From Zonotrichia leucophrys gambelii (taxonomy: Eukaryota > Chordata > Aves > Passeriformes > Passerellidae): a stretch of DNA of 64,000 nt. Made by a program: the position numbers and the translations under genes. Shown one piece after another: positions 26,085 through 38,172 of this stretch. The notes below the pieces were generated by a model that was not told the DNA's origin, ran no database searches, and saw nothing but the letters and a program-made list of their open reading frames with translations. The stretch covers positions 62,404,421-62,468,420 of the forward strand of contig NC_088173.1 of assembly GCF_028769735.1 (NCBI RefSeq), in the 5' to 3' direction. The first letter of the stretch is position 1. Each line of letters starts with the position of its first letter.

Positions 26085-26860
26085 GACAGCCTGAGGGACA
26101 GGAGGCTGCTGCTGCTGTTCCATAGCCCCGAATCCAAAGAGGAGGATATATTCCCAGCTGGCACACACACAGAGCACACACATACACCAGATATACATCA
26201 AGTTGTCCACGCAGATCACAGACACTCAGAGCCCTCCCATGAACACAAACAGCACCAGGGGCCTCATTCTGTCCTCTTCTCTGGCTGGAAAGGATGGAAG
26301 ACCACTACTGGTGATAGTGCACACACCCATATCTATACATGCACTCATAATAGAGAGCCCATTCCCAGGAAAGAGTTGGAAAGGAACTTGATAAGAGGAC
26401 AGGACAAATGGTGTTCATCCAGCATAGAACATAACCAGACAAGCAAACTATTTACTTGTGACTGGCCCTTTTATCCCCTTATGTCTCTCTTTCTCCTTTA
26501 TCACCTAAACTCCTCACTTCTCTTCCTGATGGTTTCTCCCCTAAATGTCATCTAAGTCCTTTGCTGTCCCAAATTCCTTTTCCTTTATGTCTTATAATTT
26601 GCTTTACATACCTAGACAGCAATCCCCAGAATTACACAGAAAGATGATTTTTCCTTGTGAATCCTTGTTTTGAGTTCCTACTTGCTACTGTACACCCCTG
26701 TGTTCCTCTGGGCCTGACAGATGGACCTTGGAGGGTCTGATTGCCCTATGGTGGGCCTGGGTAGGTCTGTCGGGGTATTATTTGGGCTAGAATTGTTCTT
26801 CCAGTGGCTCTCTGAGCTCTTCTGTGGGTGTGAAGATAAGGTTGATCACATAACCCAACA
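26085..26860 (-). repeat. Dispersed repeat of unidentified family, copy 1
   Basis: The reverse complement of 26085-26300 aligns by eye with 63080-63331. Shared words include CAGCCAGAGAA, TGTTTGTG, a GTGTGTG-CC-CTGGGAA block, GGGGCTA/GGGCTA, and CCTCA followed by TGTCAGAT. The rest, up to the hairpin at 26846-26870, is more GC-rich than the surrounding intron and may be the remainder of the same element, possibly an LTR. No coding motif is visible. The family was not identified, and the limits are estimates. Confidence 0.5.
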
Positions 26861-26870
26861 GGTTATGTGA
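26846..26870. repeat. 10-bp perfect hairpin at the edge of the dispersed repeat
   Basis: TCACATAACC at 26846-26855 and its exact complement at 26861-26870 flank a 5-base loop. It lies at the outer limit of the unidentified repeat and may belong to its terminus. Confidence 0.7.
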
Positions 26871-29505
26871 CTTGGAGGCTTTTGCTTCATAAAACAGCAT
26901 TATAAGGCTGAATTGTACATTAAGTCTTCATGTTTCAAAATAATAAGTTCCAGTATTTGTCCAGAAGTGAATAGGAGAAGCAACACAATGCAAAATGGTG
27001 CATTTTAAAGAGCATGATTAAAAGACCACCAGTAAGGGAAGGATTTTTATGAACCCATGTACTGCTGACTCAAAATTTTTTTTCAGCTAGAAAGACTCCA
27101 TCAGATATAATGAGGTGCTAATTGTTTCAGTCTGGAAAAAAAACCCAAACTCAAATGACAACAAAAGAAAATCTTTCCAATAAACTTATATTCTTATGTT
27201 TTAAATAAAGGTCTGACAAACTGCCTTGATCAGTGGTTGCTAATATTATGTCAGAGTAATAATTAAAATACTTGAAGCAAGCATAATGTTTAATGGTCAG
27301 GATTTTTTTTTGGAAATAAGGTGCTGGTTCAAATATTTTATAGAGGTTTAAGGGAATTGTCCCTGTTGTGAAAATATGAAAAATTCTGGTTAAAAATCAA
27401 AGCATATCAGGGCAGTGGAGCAGTTAATTATGCTTCTTATCATTGGGGAGGGTCAGAATAATGCTGATTTAACTGACAAACAGAGGATTTTCCTGTACCC
27501 ATCCCCATATTCTGTGTAAGTTTTCAAAACACAGCCACCTGATAAGTTTTTATAGTATTACATTCTTCATTGGGTAAAAAAAAAAAGTGAGAATTGTGTC
27601 TAAGGGTCAAAGACTTAAAAATAAATTGGGGAAAAAGTTTAAAAAAGAAAAAAATCACTCAGTTCCCTCCTCCTGGCCTTACACATCTTAGTTATGGGAG
27701 TACTCAGTTATCTAGAAACCAGGCCTGTTTCCTCATTAAAGTCAGTGATATTTCATTGAAATATGAAATTTTATACAGTATTCAGAATGCATTCAGTAAA
27801 TTCTGTTAAATGTTGATACCTGGCAGTAGCAAATAGTGTACACACCTTTACAGTACAGCAACAAATTATTTATTAAATTAATGTTTAAATGCCTTAAAAA
27901 GAAATCAGGACAGGATGAAGATAAATCTGACTTTCAAGAACTTTTGCAATTCTATCAGAATTAAATTCACAGACATTGAAATGAAATATGCTTTCTCAAC
28001 AAGCACATGTTTTAAATATTTTAAATTAAAGTGGTTTATTCTGGAGGAGTGAAGGATTTTTGGCTGTTGGGTTTTGGGTTGTTTTTTTTTGTTTGGTTGT
28101 TTTTATCTTCAGCAGTGGTTTCTTTTATCAATTTATTAAAAAATCACAGCTGGAATTATCATCATTTGAGAAGGTACTTTATTAGCCAAATTAAAAAAAA
28201 ATAGGCAAAACAAAAGTAACAGAATGAAGGCTGAGCGGGCTTTTGAAGGAGTTTTTATAAGTTTGTATACACATGTTATTACAGGCAAAAATTACTGTTC
28301 ACAAGAATTTTGGTGTTGTAGTGGGAAGGTAGAATGATGCCAGAGCCCATTTGAAGTACCTGATTATGTTTCCATGTTCCTTGCTCCCTTCAAAATAATT
28401 GATTTTTTTACAAAACAAACCTAAATATTTCATCAAATAAGTCATATTATATGAAAGCCATATCAAACACATTTGAAAAAATTATTTTTGATTTATGTTC
28501 TTTGTCAATTTTGTTTGAATATAATGTTGTTCCATTGTAGGCAGCTTCAGTTATTCCTTTAGACCATAAAGTACACTATAACTGAATAAAAGGAAGGTTA
28601 AAGAATCTTACCCATTCACTAAAATAGTTGAGGTAGTTTTTAAATTCAGTTGTATACAAGCATCAAAATAAAAATATTAAATATACCTGCTTTGAAAACA
28701 GGTAGGAGTCAATACTGCAGGCCTTGGAACTTTGCTGGTTTTTAGTGAAAGCTCTTACAAACACAGAAAACTTAGACATAGTGAACAGGAGCAGGACACC
28801 TTCTAACACAGCCAGTCACATATAAAATGTTTCTCTTTAGGCAGCACTCAGATTCATCCCATGCCCTACCATGCACATATACACACAGAACAGCTTTATT
28901 TGTACTATTATTTATAACCTAATCAAAGGTTTTGTATGCTTCTGCAATTACTGATTGTACAACTTATCTAACATACTGTGGGCTAAAAACTCAAGTGCCC
29001 AGTCCTCAGAAATTCAAGCAGAGGGTTACATTATATGAAAATTCAGTTCCTTTGTCAATAGCGGATCTGCTCATTTGCAGGGCATTAAGTATGTTTGTAA
29101 GTATTTCCAGGGCACAGTGTCTGAGGATTCTTCCACATAAATTCAGAGTATTCTCTAAAAAAAATCAAGGAAAGGTATTTTTAATAATTTCTAGAAAATT
29201 GGCAGTATGGAATTAAGTGTTTCTTTGACTCTTTCAGACATCAAAATTAATTCAGTACCTAATGCCAAATGTTTCTGGAATTGATTTTCAGGCACAGGAA
29301 GAGGATTAATAGATTTTGTATTTTTTCAATTATTAAGATTGAGAATAACTCTACAGATCTGCTTGCTGCCTCTGGGCACATGCAATGTGAAAAAATTATT
29401 ACTGAGGAACTTACTGCCACATTCCTACCAAGATCTTTAAAAATACCTTTTGTGAATGCAAGGATTTTCAGTTTCAGCGGAAGTCACTGTAACATTAATT
29501 TGTAA
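26871..29505. other. PCDH9: Unique intronic DNA before the terminal exon
   Basis: AT-rich. It contains a G/T-only tract at 28065-28104. No alternative exon was recognised. Confidence 0.5.
28065..28104. repeat. G/T-only low-complexity tract
   Basis: Forty consecutive bases of G and T only on the + strand, similar in character to 6830-6898. Confidence 0.8.
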
Positions 29506-29528
29506 AGACAACTCTCTTTTATTTTCAG
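29506..29528 (+). other. PCDH9: 3' splice acceptor of the PCDH9 terminal exon
   Basis: A pyrimidine-rich run (ACTCTCTTTTATTTTCAG) ends at the AG of 29527-29528. Possible branch-point adenines lie in the TAACATTAAT stretch about 30-40 bases upstream. The acceptor joins an exon whose frame matches the protocadherin tail from its first full codon, which fixes the exon start. Confidence 0.85.
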
Positions 29529-29908
29529 ATTCACGGCCTCTACCAGATGTAGCCCTAACAGGGAAGTGCACCCGAGAATGTGATGAGTACGGCCACTCAG
29601 ACTCCTGCTGGATGCCAGTCCGCACTTCTCCGGAGAGAAAGCAGAAGAGCCAGCCAAAACTCTCCACTTTCATGCCTGTTGATGAACGGGGCAGTCAGGA
29701 AAAGCTGGCCAATGGAGAAGCCTCCCTCATGGGTGACCGCAACAGAAACCTCCTTAACAAAAAGTTGACCTCATCTTATGAGACCTTCAGCGCAGCTAGT
29801 TTCAGCAAAAATGAAGAAGGCAACCCAGAGGATATCCCCCTCACACAGACAGGGGAATACAAGCCATCTCCTGTCAATACTCTAACTAGAAGAGAAGTTT
29901 ACCTGTAG
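29529..29908 (+). CDS. PCDH9: Protocadherin-9, terminal coding exon (C-terminal cytoplasmic tail)
   Basis: This is the last coding exon of a non-clustered delta-1 protocadherin, a single-pass neuronal homophilic adhesion protein. The exon encodes only the end of the cytoplasmic tail, so no cadherin repeat or membrane segment is expected here. It starts right after a good acceptor (pyrimidine-rich tract ending in TTTTCAG at 29522-29528). The first two bases complete a split codon (phase-1 intron), followed by 125 complete codons and TAG at 29906-29908. Seen directly: a Cys-containing CTRECDEYGHSDSCWMP block near the start, a basic SPERKQKSQPK stretch, a Ser/Thr-rich middle and the C-terminus TRREVYL. 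I recognise the block, its order and the end as PCDH9; PCDH11 shares a related YGHSD-CWMP block but continues differently. The last three residues (V-Y-L) fit a class II PDZ ligand, which is inference. The open frame continues upstream to an ATG at 29456, but that part is intronic. No frameshift is present. Confidence 0.93.
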
Positions 29909-31456
29909 GCTAAAAAGCAGCGACAAAGTTGTTTCATAATATAAGAAAGAAATGGGGCAAAAGTCTTAAAATCACAACAATTTTAAGAAAACATGTGAAA
30001 CAATAAAGAGGGGGCCACCAAAGAGACAAAAGATCTGCCTGCCACTTCTGCCTCCATAGCAGGCATGTAATTATACTGTCTGCCTGACTATACTGTACAA
30101 TGTAGAAAACATTGCTGTTACTTGCATGTCTAATTCCCCCTCGCTGATTTTTATTTTCCTAGATCTATGGTTGCAAATTCCTCCCATAGTAGCAAGCTTG
30201 ATTAAAAAGAACACGACACACTGTTGTTTCCCTCCTGCAGAAGCATGAATTAAGCCACTCATTTTGTTTGTTTGTCATCTGGCTTGTTGAGGATAACAGG
30301 TCAGGGAAAATGTATTCGAAACATACCATCTGAATATTGCTGATCCCCATCAGGGACAATCCTTCAGAAACCATAAAGATATAGGATAAATATAAAGGAA
30401 TAATCATTAATAGGCACTTTGTGAAGACCACAGCTTTAATATTCTCACCTCTCATCTGAGGCTGGAAGAAACAGAAATATGTTCAGCCTGAGACTGCAGT
30501 CAAAAACATGGCATACTTTCCCGTGATTCATGGACTCTGGTTCTGTTTTATCCATTGAACAAACCTGTCTTGCTGTGTCTCTTTCTCTCTTTCTCTCTCG
30601 TTCTCTGTAATGATTATTTCAATGTAAACACAATTACTAACACTTATACCATAGGATAGCAATGATAAACTGTTGAAATCATTATTTTGGGCAAGACTAA
30701 CGTTTAGCTGGGAAGATTGTAATAACAAAAAGGCCAAAGATCACACAATGGATCAGGGGAACTGCTATGTATTGGGGCTTGACTTAGAAAATAAATGTAT
30801 TCACAAAAAACCCACATGTACTCATAACACAACTTCAGTTACATTCTATGCAGCAGCACAGTCCACAAGCCCAGATGACAATTTTTTTTTTTCCAGTGTG
30901 GTTCTGTTGAATGCCCAAAGGAACTGATGTTTTTTTTTTTAATGACATGATACATTGCAGCACATGCTGCATGTTATATGCTGCATATGCTAGTTCCAGG
31001 GAATTTTTAAAATCAAAATTAAAAAATAATAGTAGAAGAGAAGGCTGTGTTAGTGGGAATGCTTGATGGGAGGGAAAAAGGTGGACAATAGGATAATGCA
31101 GTAACAAGAGAATGTTTCAACTCGGATACAAAAGCTTCTTTTCAGATTGCAAGGCATGGTTGCTAAGTCTGGTCATCAGTGTTGCAGCTTATCAACTGCT
31201 TCAATTATGTCAAAGATGATGATAATGAAAGCTTTCTTGAAACCAAGTGCATTAAAACCAAGAAACGTGCAATACTAAATGAGATCAATACTCAGAACAT
31301 TTAGCATTAGTAAAAAATGGTCTGATAAACAGTGATATGATACCTAGGAGGTCAAGAGGAGTTAAAAGGAGTCCAAGCTACGATATGCAAGAGCTCTAAC
31401 AATTATCATGGGGAGTGCATCATGAAAGGAAGAGGAAATGAAACAGGGTTTTGTGC

Positions 31457-31462
31457 AATAAA
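31457..31462 (+). promoter_or_regulatory. Candidate polyadenylation signal AATAAA (proximal)
   Basis: A canonical hexamer about 1.55 kb after the PCDH9 stop codon. A T/G-rich stretch follows within about 40 bases (around 31492-31512), which resembles a downstream GU-rich element. No transcript evidence is available. Confidence 0.35.
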
Positions 31463-32178
31463 AGCAACAAAACATGCAGAACATCAACCAATTGCTTTGT
31501 AGTTGATGCTGTATTAATAATCACAGACTGAGCTCAGACATTCAGACAAAAGTGACAATCAAACAACACAGCAAGGACAGCTCAAGGACGGAGAAAGCAT
31601 TCAGATCCCTGGCTGTTGAACTGGCACGAAGGCATGGCTAGATGGCTCTCTAGCAACTGTAGTCATAATGTAGCTTTGGGTAGTTTCTTGCTTTGAAGAA
31701 TTGCATAGAAATAACCTTAAACAGCCTAAGGTAGACGTTGGTAAATCAAAACAACTCATCACATTTATCTTTTGAATTCACTTCTCCATACAGTGGGTTG
31801 TGCCATTACTGGCCTTTTCATTCTCCTCTCTAAAGTTTACTTTCTTCAAGTAACATTAGTTTGTGTATAGCAGTTATGATGAACGGGCACATTTTAGAAA
31901 GAAAATATTAAAATCAAAGATTATTAACGATTGAACATTTTTATGTTTAATTATTTAAGTAATACGGGGAGATGCAAGCTAGTACTTTGTTATGAGACTG
32001 CATATAGCAGTTACTGCTTTGTATAATCTGTAAGTACCTGTTTAAAAATGCTTCTAAAAATGCTTATGTAATGTAAACACATTTTTCTTGCACGTTTCAA
32101 CAGAATACACAATTGCATAACACAAATGTTCAACAGAACTTCCTTTAATAAGATTTTATTTAATATTACACACAAGAA

Positions 32179-32184
32179 AATAAA
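32179..32184 (+). promoter_or_regulatory. Candidate polyadenylation signal AATAAA (distal)
   Basis: A canonical hexamer about 2.3 kb after the stop codon, followed by T-rich sequence at 32195-32226. It could be the distal end of the PCDH9 transcript. AATAAA is common by chance in AT-rich DNA, so this is weak. Confidence 0.3.
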
Positions 32185-32200
32185 TTAGGTAGCTGGGTTC

Positions 32201-35200
32201 CATATATTCTTAGACACTTTTTCTACAGGGGTAATAATACAGGTCATAATAGACCTTCAGATTAAATGGATCAGCAGTCATTCACCAATTTTTGCACCAC
32301 GTAAGACAGTCATGAAATAATTTTCTTGTGTGCATCTCCTTAGATCTAAAATGTGTGAAAGAATTTTTTTAAAAATTCTATCTACTGTAAGTATTCACAG
32401 TAATTCTTGTGGAACTAGCCACTATTAATATGCTGATTACTCTTCTGACCTGGCATGACATACAAATATATTTTGTGTTTGTATTTTTCCTCTTTATTTG
32501 AAATAGGTTAAATCTGGTGCCACTCCATAAATAGAGTGCTTTTGTATAAAAAATAAACAAATAAAGCTATAAAAAATAATTAGGGTGAATGCAAAATATG
32601 CAACTGTGCCTTTTATACCTATTATTATGGTAAAGTGGTAGTTGGGTTTGGACACTGAGGGGTAAGGGGCTATTCCCAACTTTTTTGAACCTGTATATTT
32701 ACCTGTGTTTATTTTCTGAGAAATTATAAATAATATATTTAAAAGCAAGCCTTTTGCCAAACTCAGTTAATGGACCAGTCTTAAGCATTATTAACACAAG
32801 GCTGTGGTTTAAGTAGGTCTTGAGGATTTTTTTAATTACTATTTGTGTGGGCTTTGGGGTTATTTTAATTTGTTTTTAATTTTGCTGCCTGGAAAAGTAT
32901 GATCAGTCTATATGATAGTTATTTAGCAAGGTGTCACCAATTCATGTTGCCAGGAAAATTGACAATTTTTTAATAGCTTTTAGCCTTCATCAGATTTTAT
33001 TTGTACTGTATAGAAATCATCTTTTTCTTTCCTTCCATGGGAAACTCAAATGAGCTTTGCATGTATTTTACATTAGGGCACCTTTATAGATTGATGCGTT
33101 AATATATAACTTTATATGTATTAGAAAGTTCAATAGCTTTGGTCTAAAATCTAAGGCTTAATCCAGATCTCAGACCCACTATGTTTATTGAATATGGTTT
33201 CTGACTGGCCTGCTGCCTGAGTTTCAGGAAAAAAAGTTAAACATTATTTTTATGTGGGGGAAAAACTTAAATGGGATTGAAATGATTGGCTGAAAGGCTA
33301 CCCTAGAAGTTGTCAAGCAGAAAAATCATGAATCAGGATAAAGATCTTGCCATAAATCCAGCCATCACCAAACACTTGTAAGGAAGTTAAGCAATTAAAT
33401 ATTTTTCTTTCTGTTTCACTGGTGATAAATATACAGAGTTTCCTTAAGAAAAGAAGCAGATGAAAAAGCAATAGAAATGAAAGCCCACCAGTTAAGTTGT
33501 ATTATTAACTGAGAGAGCATAAGCACTAGGAAGAAGACAACATTCACCAGCTACCTGGGGTATGCTTTCAGACAACTTTTCCTAAATTTTAAAGCACTTG
33601 CATTCAGTGTGGTACGATCTGTTTGTAATAATAATCATTGACTATTGTTCTGCAACTTGGATGTTGATAGTGAAGCAGAGAACAATTTATCATTGTTTAT
33701 TATGAGTCACTATGCACGCAACTATGCTAAACATGGCAAAATGTATTAAACGCTAGTCCACCTCTATTTATGAAATATTTACATAATTTAATTTGCTTTT
33801 GTACAGTTTTATGTAAATAAATTGCTTGTCATTTTTGTCTCTGCAAATTAAAATATAACATGTTCAACTGGTTTCCCATTTGCCAGTTTACTTTCTTGGA
33901 CAGTCTATTCCAATTTTACTAGATTAAATCACATGCTAGTTTCAATATTTAATGGTATTTTGAATAACAATGACACCGCCTTAGTAACTGGCCACAGATT
34001 CAGCTGCAGAGATAGCTGAAGTTTTACCTGTCTTCTGAGTGAAATTCGATAGCCCTGAGGCTACTGTCACCCTGGACAGCACCCAGCTATTTTCACAGCA
34101 GAGAGTACTAGTAACCTGAACAGTTGTCTCTGATTACTGATCAAAAGGACTTATTTTAAAAATGTGTCCAAAACCTTCCTATTAAGTGGAATAACAAGCC
34201 TTTAGTAAAAGTCCATATATTTCCATTATAGATTGGCAATTTTTCTTATTATCAACAAGGCTGCTATATTTTCCAAGAAGTTTAGAACTATTAGCACATC
34301 CTAAAATGTCAGTAGAGCACCTATATTGAGAAAAACAACACAATTAATGCAGAAATTCGGGGGAAAAAAAGAGAAACAAGAGCTTCCAGTTCTCTCTGGT
34401 TGTGAATCAAATTATCCATCTCAGCATAACTGTAAATCAAGAACAAATCCTCCTCAAGAAGGAACATCTAAGAAGAAAGAGTTTATTCCTAGCTGTCTGG
34501 ATCACACATAGCTTTTTTTGTCTTTGTTTGCTTGTTTGTTTTGAAAGAGCAGGCTCCAAAACAGCCATTAAATTGGGATTTGCATCAGTTATAATATGTG
34601 AAAAAAGTGTTTGTGGGGAGAGGGATCAAAGGTCGACACTCCTTTCACCACTCTCTATTATGCAAAATACCGAATTACTACAGAGGCCTTGGAAACCATT
34701 GAATACAATTTTCCAGTAAACATCACAGAAAGAGCCATTTATATCCTTTTACCTTAGTTACAGATTAGGCTTGGGTTTTTGTGAATACAAACTGGCCAAA
34801 ACTTTTTATAAAATAAACTTTACATTGCAAATTTCTTTCTCTGAATGTGCTTAAAGTTAACATTTTCTAGTCTGCTCTAATGAATGTGTCCAAGAAGATT
34901 CTTCTTTCCACAAGCAGAACTCTGAATCTGCAAGCCTATGGAGAGGGTTTAGTTCACCACCTGACCCTGGCTCTCTCACACTGCACTTGAATGAGCTACC
35001 CCTCCACCCCTTTCAGCAGTAACAGTATTTTAATGAGTAACTTCAATCAAGCTTTCAAGTTTATTTTATACCAGTTGTAGCATGCAAGGCATGACCTTAT
35101 GTTTGTTTGTCTTTTATCTGCATTTTCTTGTTTACCCACTGCATCCAGGAAGGTGATTACAGGAAGATAAAATAAATTTCCTGAGACACTAAGAGTGGTA

Positions 35201-38087
35201 AGAGAGGATGATATAAACTAGCAAAAGCAAACAATTTATGCTCCCCTTTAACCCTGGCTTCAGTTCTCCCTCCTGTGTTGCAGTAAACTGTAAATCTTAT
35301 GCAGAGACTGAAATTAATAAATGTGACCTAGGCAGAAATAATTTCTTGTCTTTATTGAGCCTCCTGAGGGGAGTGTATAGAAGATGCTTAATAGTTCATA
35401 AATATGCAAATTATCTAGCCTTTGCTGAAAAGGAAAGCAGTGCTGCCGTTAGATGAGAGTATTCCTTAGTAAAATCATAGGATTCTAGTCAGGCAGTTCA
35501 CACAGCTCTTTCTTCTGAAGCAAGTACATCTGTTTTAAAGACTGAGATACACTTACCAAGAAACTGGGGGGCTGGAAAAGCAAAATACCTATTCTGTACT
35601 TGTGTGGAACAGCCTCTGGGAAAAAATAAAAGGGAACAAAGAACAGCAAATAGGTATAATGTAATTGGTACAGAACTGATAGAAATATATTCCTTTAGGA
35701 CTTTCAAACTTAAGGATTTGAAAATAAGGAGATATTAATGCATAATTTTTAGTTAACTGTGGTATGGTACTGTAATTTATAAGAAAGGATTCTTTTTAAT
35801 TATAAGGCATGTGATTCTATTTAAGGTAATGTTTCTAAAGATTTAGGCAATGGTTAAAAAATATTTGTATATTAGTATCCTTTTTTGTAAGCTTACTAAA
35901 GAAAATTCCAGCAGGCTTCTACAGCATTCACTGAAGGAGAAGACAGTATTGGAAGGAACAAATATGCAAGATATAGTTTTCATATTTCTATTCTATTTTC
36001 AGGACACCTACCAACTTCTTCATGTTCATGTTATAATAATGAATGAAAAAAACCCAACGCTTTTCAGCTGCGCTTTCAAGGATAAAACTGAGGGAACAAA
36101 GAAGCCAAGGTAGTATAAAAGCAGGTTTGTACCATGTTTACTACTGCTTTGGTAAATTCACACTCAGCAAAATGTAGTGTCATGAAGAGAGCAACTTAAA
36201 TAACAATGAAATATTTAAGTTTTTTGCAATCCTGTCCACAGTCAGAGAAGAAAGAGAAGACTGGAACAAAAGAAACAAACAAAAAAAAAGCTGTGTCTTT
36301 TTACTACCTCTTTCTCAAGGATTTCCAGCATCTATGGAATTCCCCAAATAGCAATATTGGATTCTACTATTTCCCATAAAATTCTGCATTTTTACTTCTT
36401 CCAAAGGTACTTGCAGGTTTTATAACTTGTAGTAAGTCTAGTTGGGGAAAATCATCTTCCTGAGTTTTTCTTCTTTCATAGTAACTGTGTTACATGATTC
36501 CAGAAAATGAAGCTGATTCTGTGGCAAGTTTATGGCATCAGTAGTTTGTTCGAAGTTAGTTGAATATATATTTGATAAGACAAGTATAAGTGAAGAAATC
36601 AGAGGAAGATATTAGTCTGAAAAGATCTACAAACTGCTGCACATGCTGTAATGGTTCATTATTTAGGCATGATTAGAGGAGAAGAGGTGAAAAAATTCCC
36701 AAGCAAAAGTGTAAGAAGGATAAAAAAAATTACAGATGGACAACTTGGGTAATTGAGTGTTTGTATGTGTGTGTATGTACACCTCTTGCTTTTGAAGTAG
36801 ATTTTAAGATTCCAGAAAATTATTTGTCATTATCTAATTATTCCAATCCAGAATATTGGAAAATAAAGACCTTCAGTAGGAGGGCCTGTATTTATTTTAA
36901 GCTTTAGCAAGACAGAACAAAATACATAAATTAGCAATTACCATTTAGTCTGGCAGTGTATAGTGACCACAGGGTCACACAACTGGATAATTATTGGATC
37001 TACTTCAGCTTCTCTCTGGTTTTCTATCTTACATAATCTGCTAGAACAAAAGTCAGAGAATTTTTTTTTTTTTAATTTACATCTCCTCTTGCTGACAGTA
37101 CCTGGAATCAGCTTGGCACCTACTTAGCTTTTCTCCACCTTGTGCTGGACTAGAGGAGAGCCCTGGAACAAGAGGTGATTTCATATTCCTTTTCAGTCTG
37201 ACCTCTGAGCATCTGGCAGGCATCATGTTTCCACCCTTATCTTTAGGAGCATAAAATTATGGTAGACTCACTCACACATAACTTCATGTTTGAATATTAA
37301 AAGTGGTGGAGCAAGAAGCATGCCTTGAATTTAGAATGTTCTGCTGCCGTGCTGAAAAAAGAAAATTATCCTGAATTCTAAAGAGGAGTGAAATACTGCT
37401 CTATGTGATAAAGAACCAACCACAGGGTACAACCCTACAATAACAGCCTGTACATTTCTACTTACTCTAATTTGTGCCTTATGTAGAGTTGTAAGAAAAA
37501 TGCACAAATGCTCCAGGTCCCTCTGAAGTACAGTGCTTTATATATGTGAGAAAGAAGGAATCATCTTTTGCCCAACCCTAGTAAGTTAAGCCTGTTTCCA
37601 ATTAGTTTGGATCCCCTGATGAATATTCTGATTATGTTTATGCATCATCACTGAAATGATGATGGCTAATTAATGATATATATAGTGTGACATGCTCATT
37701 TAGGAGGGCATAGAATTAATAGAGGGGATATGATGAAAATGTACTGGCTGGAGAACAAGGATTTTGTACTGTAGCTTCTATAAGGTGCTATAATGTATTG
37801 GCTACAAATATTACTAAATTTTAATATAAAAGTAAAATATAATTTTTCAATTCCCAAGAAAATTCAGCTAATCAGAATGAACATTCAGAAACAATTAAGG
37901 GTGAGAATTTGGCTTGTCATGGATTGAGGTCACATCTGAAAGTTACAGAATATTGTCTTCTGCACTGAATGACTGCACATAAAATAAACTTAATAACACT
38001 TAGAAAAAATGCATCTAGTCTTTCCTTACACAGTGATGGAATTCCAGAAGTTTACTGTTCAGTGTCACTCAAAAAAGAAAACAACAG
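32201..38087. other. Intergenic DNA downstream of PCDH9
   Basis: No gene was recognised. The sequence is AT-rich with many AATAAA words, so part of it could still be a distal 3' UTR. Positions 33600-33860 are a complex, homeodomain- and SOX-site-like AT-rich stretch (ACAAT, TTATTATGA, TAATTTAATTTG) that could be a conserved element. Confidence 0.45.
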
Positions 38088-38172
38088 CAACAAAAAAAAA
38101 AAAAAAACAAAAACAAAAAAAAAAAAAAAACAAAAAAAAAAAAAAAAAAAAAAAAAACAAAAAAAAAAAACA
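38088..38172. repeat. A/C-only tract, (A)n with C interruptions
   Basis: About 85 bases consist only of A and C, with A runs up to about 26 long. No retrocopied gene or SINE was recognised immediately upstream, so it is treated as a simple repeat rather than a retroposon tail. The length is likely to vary or be misassembled. Confidence 0.85.

Larger units (their letters stand above)
1..29528 (+). other. PCDH9: 3' part of the last PCDH9 intron
   Basis: AT-rich non-coding DNA upstream of the terminal exon, belonging to the last intron of PCDH9. The intron begins outside the window. PCDH9 introns are very long in vertebrates, so a fragment of this size is expected. No further exon with both splice sites and a protocadherin-like reading frame was recognised. 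Short or alternative exons of a tail that varies between isoforms could still be missed by eye. The repeats inside are listed separately. Confidence 0.85.
29909..32200 (+). other. PCDH9: PCDH9 3' untranslated region (end uncertain)
   Basis: Sequence after the stop codon with no further coding signal. It is AT-rich, with a pyrimidine-rich CTTTCTCT run near 30580-30605. AATAAA hexamers lie at 30002-30007, 30790-30795, 31457-31462 and 32179-32184. The first is very close to the stop codon. The third is followed by a T/G-rich stretch and the fourth by a T-rich stretch, so these two are the more plausible cleavage signals. The end given is a guess that RNA-seq or 3'-end data would settle. Confidence 0.5.

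Noticed and set aside
29456..29528. An in-frame ATG and 24 codons upstream of the PCDH9 exon
   Set aside because: A strong acceptor at 29522-29528 and the protocadherin frame from the next codon show that the upstream part is intron. The ATG is not a start.
38088..38172. Poly(A) tail of a processed pseudogene
   Set aside because: No exon-like sequence of a gene was recognised upstream and no flanking duplication was seen. The C interruptions also fit a simple repeat better.
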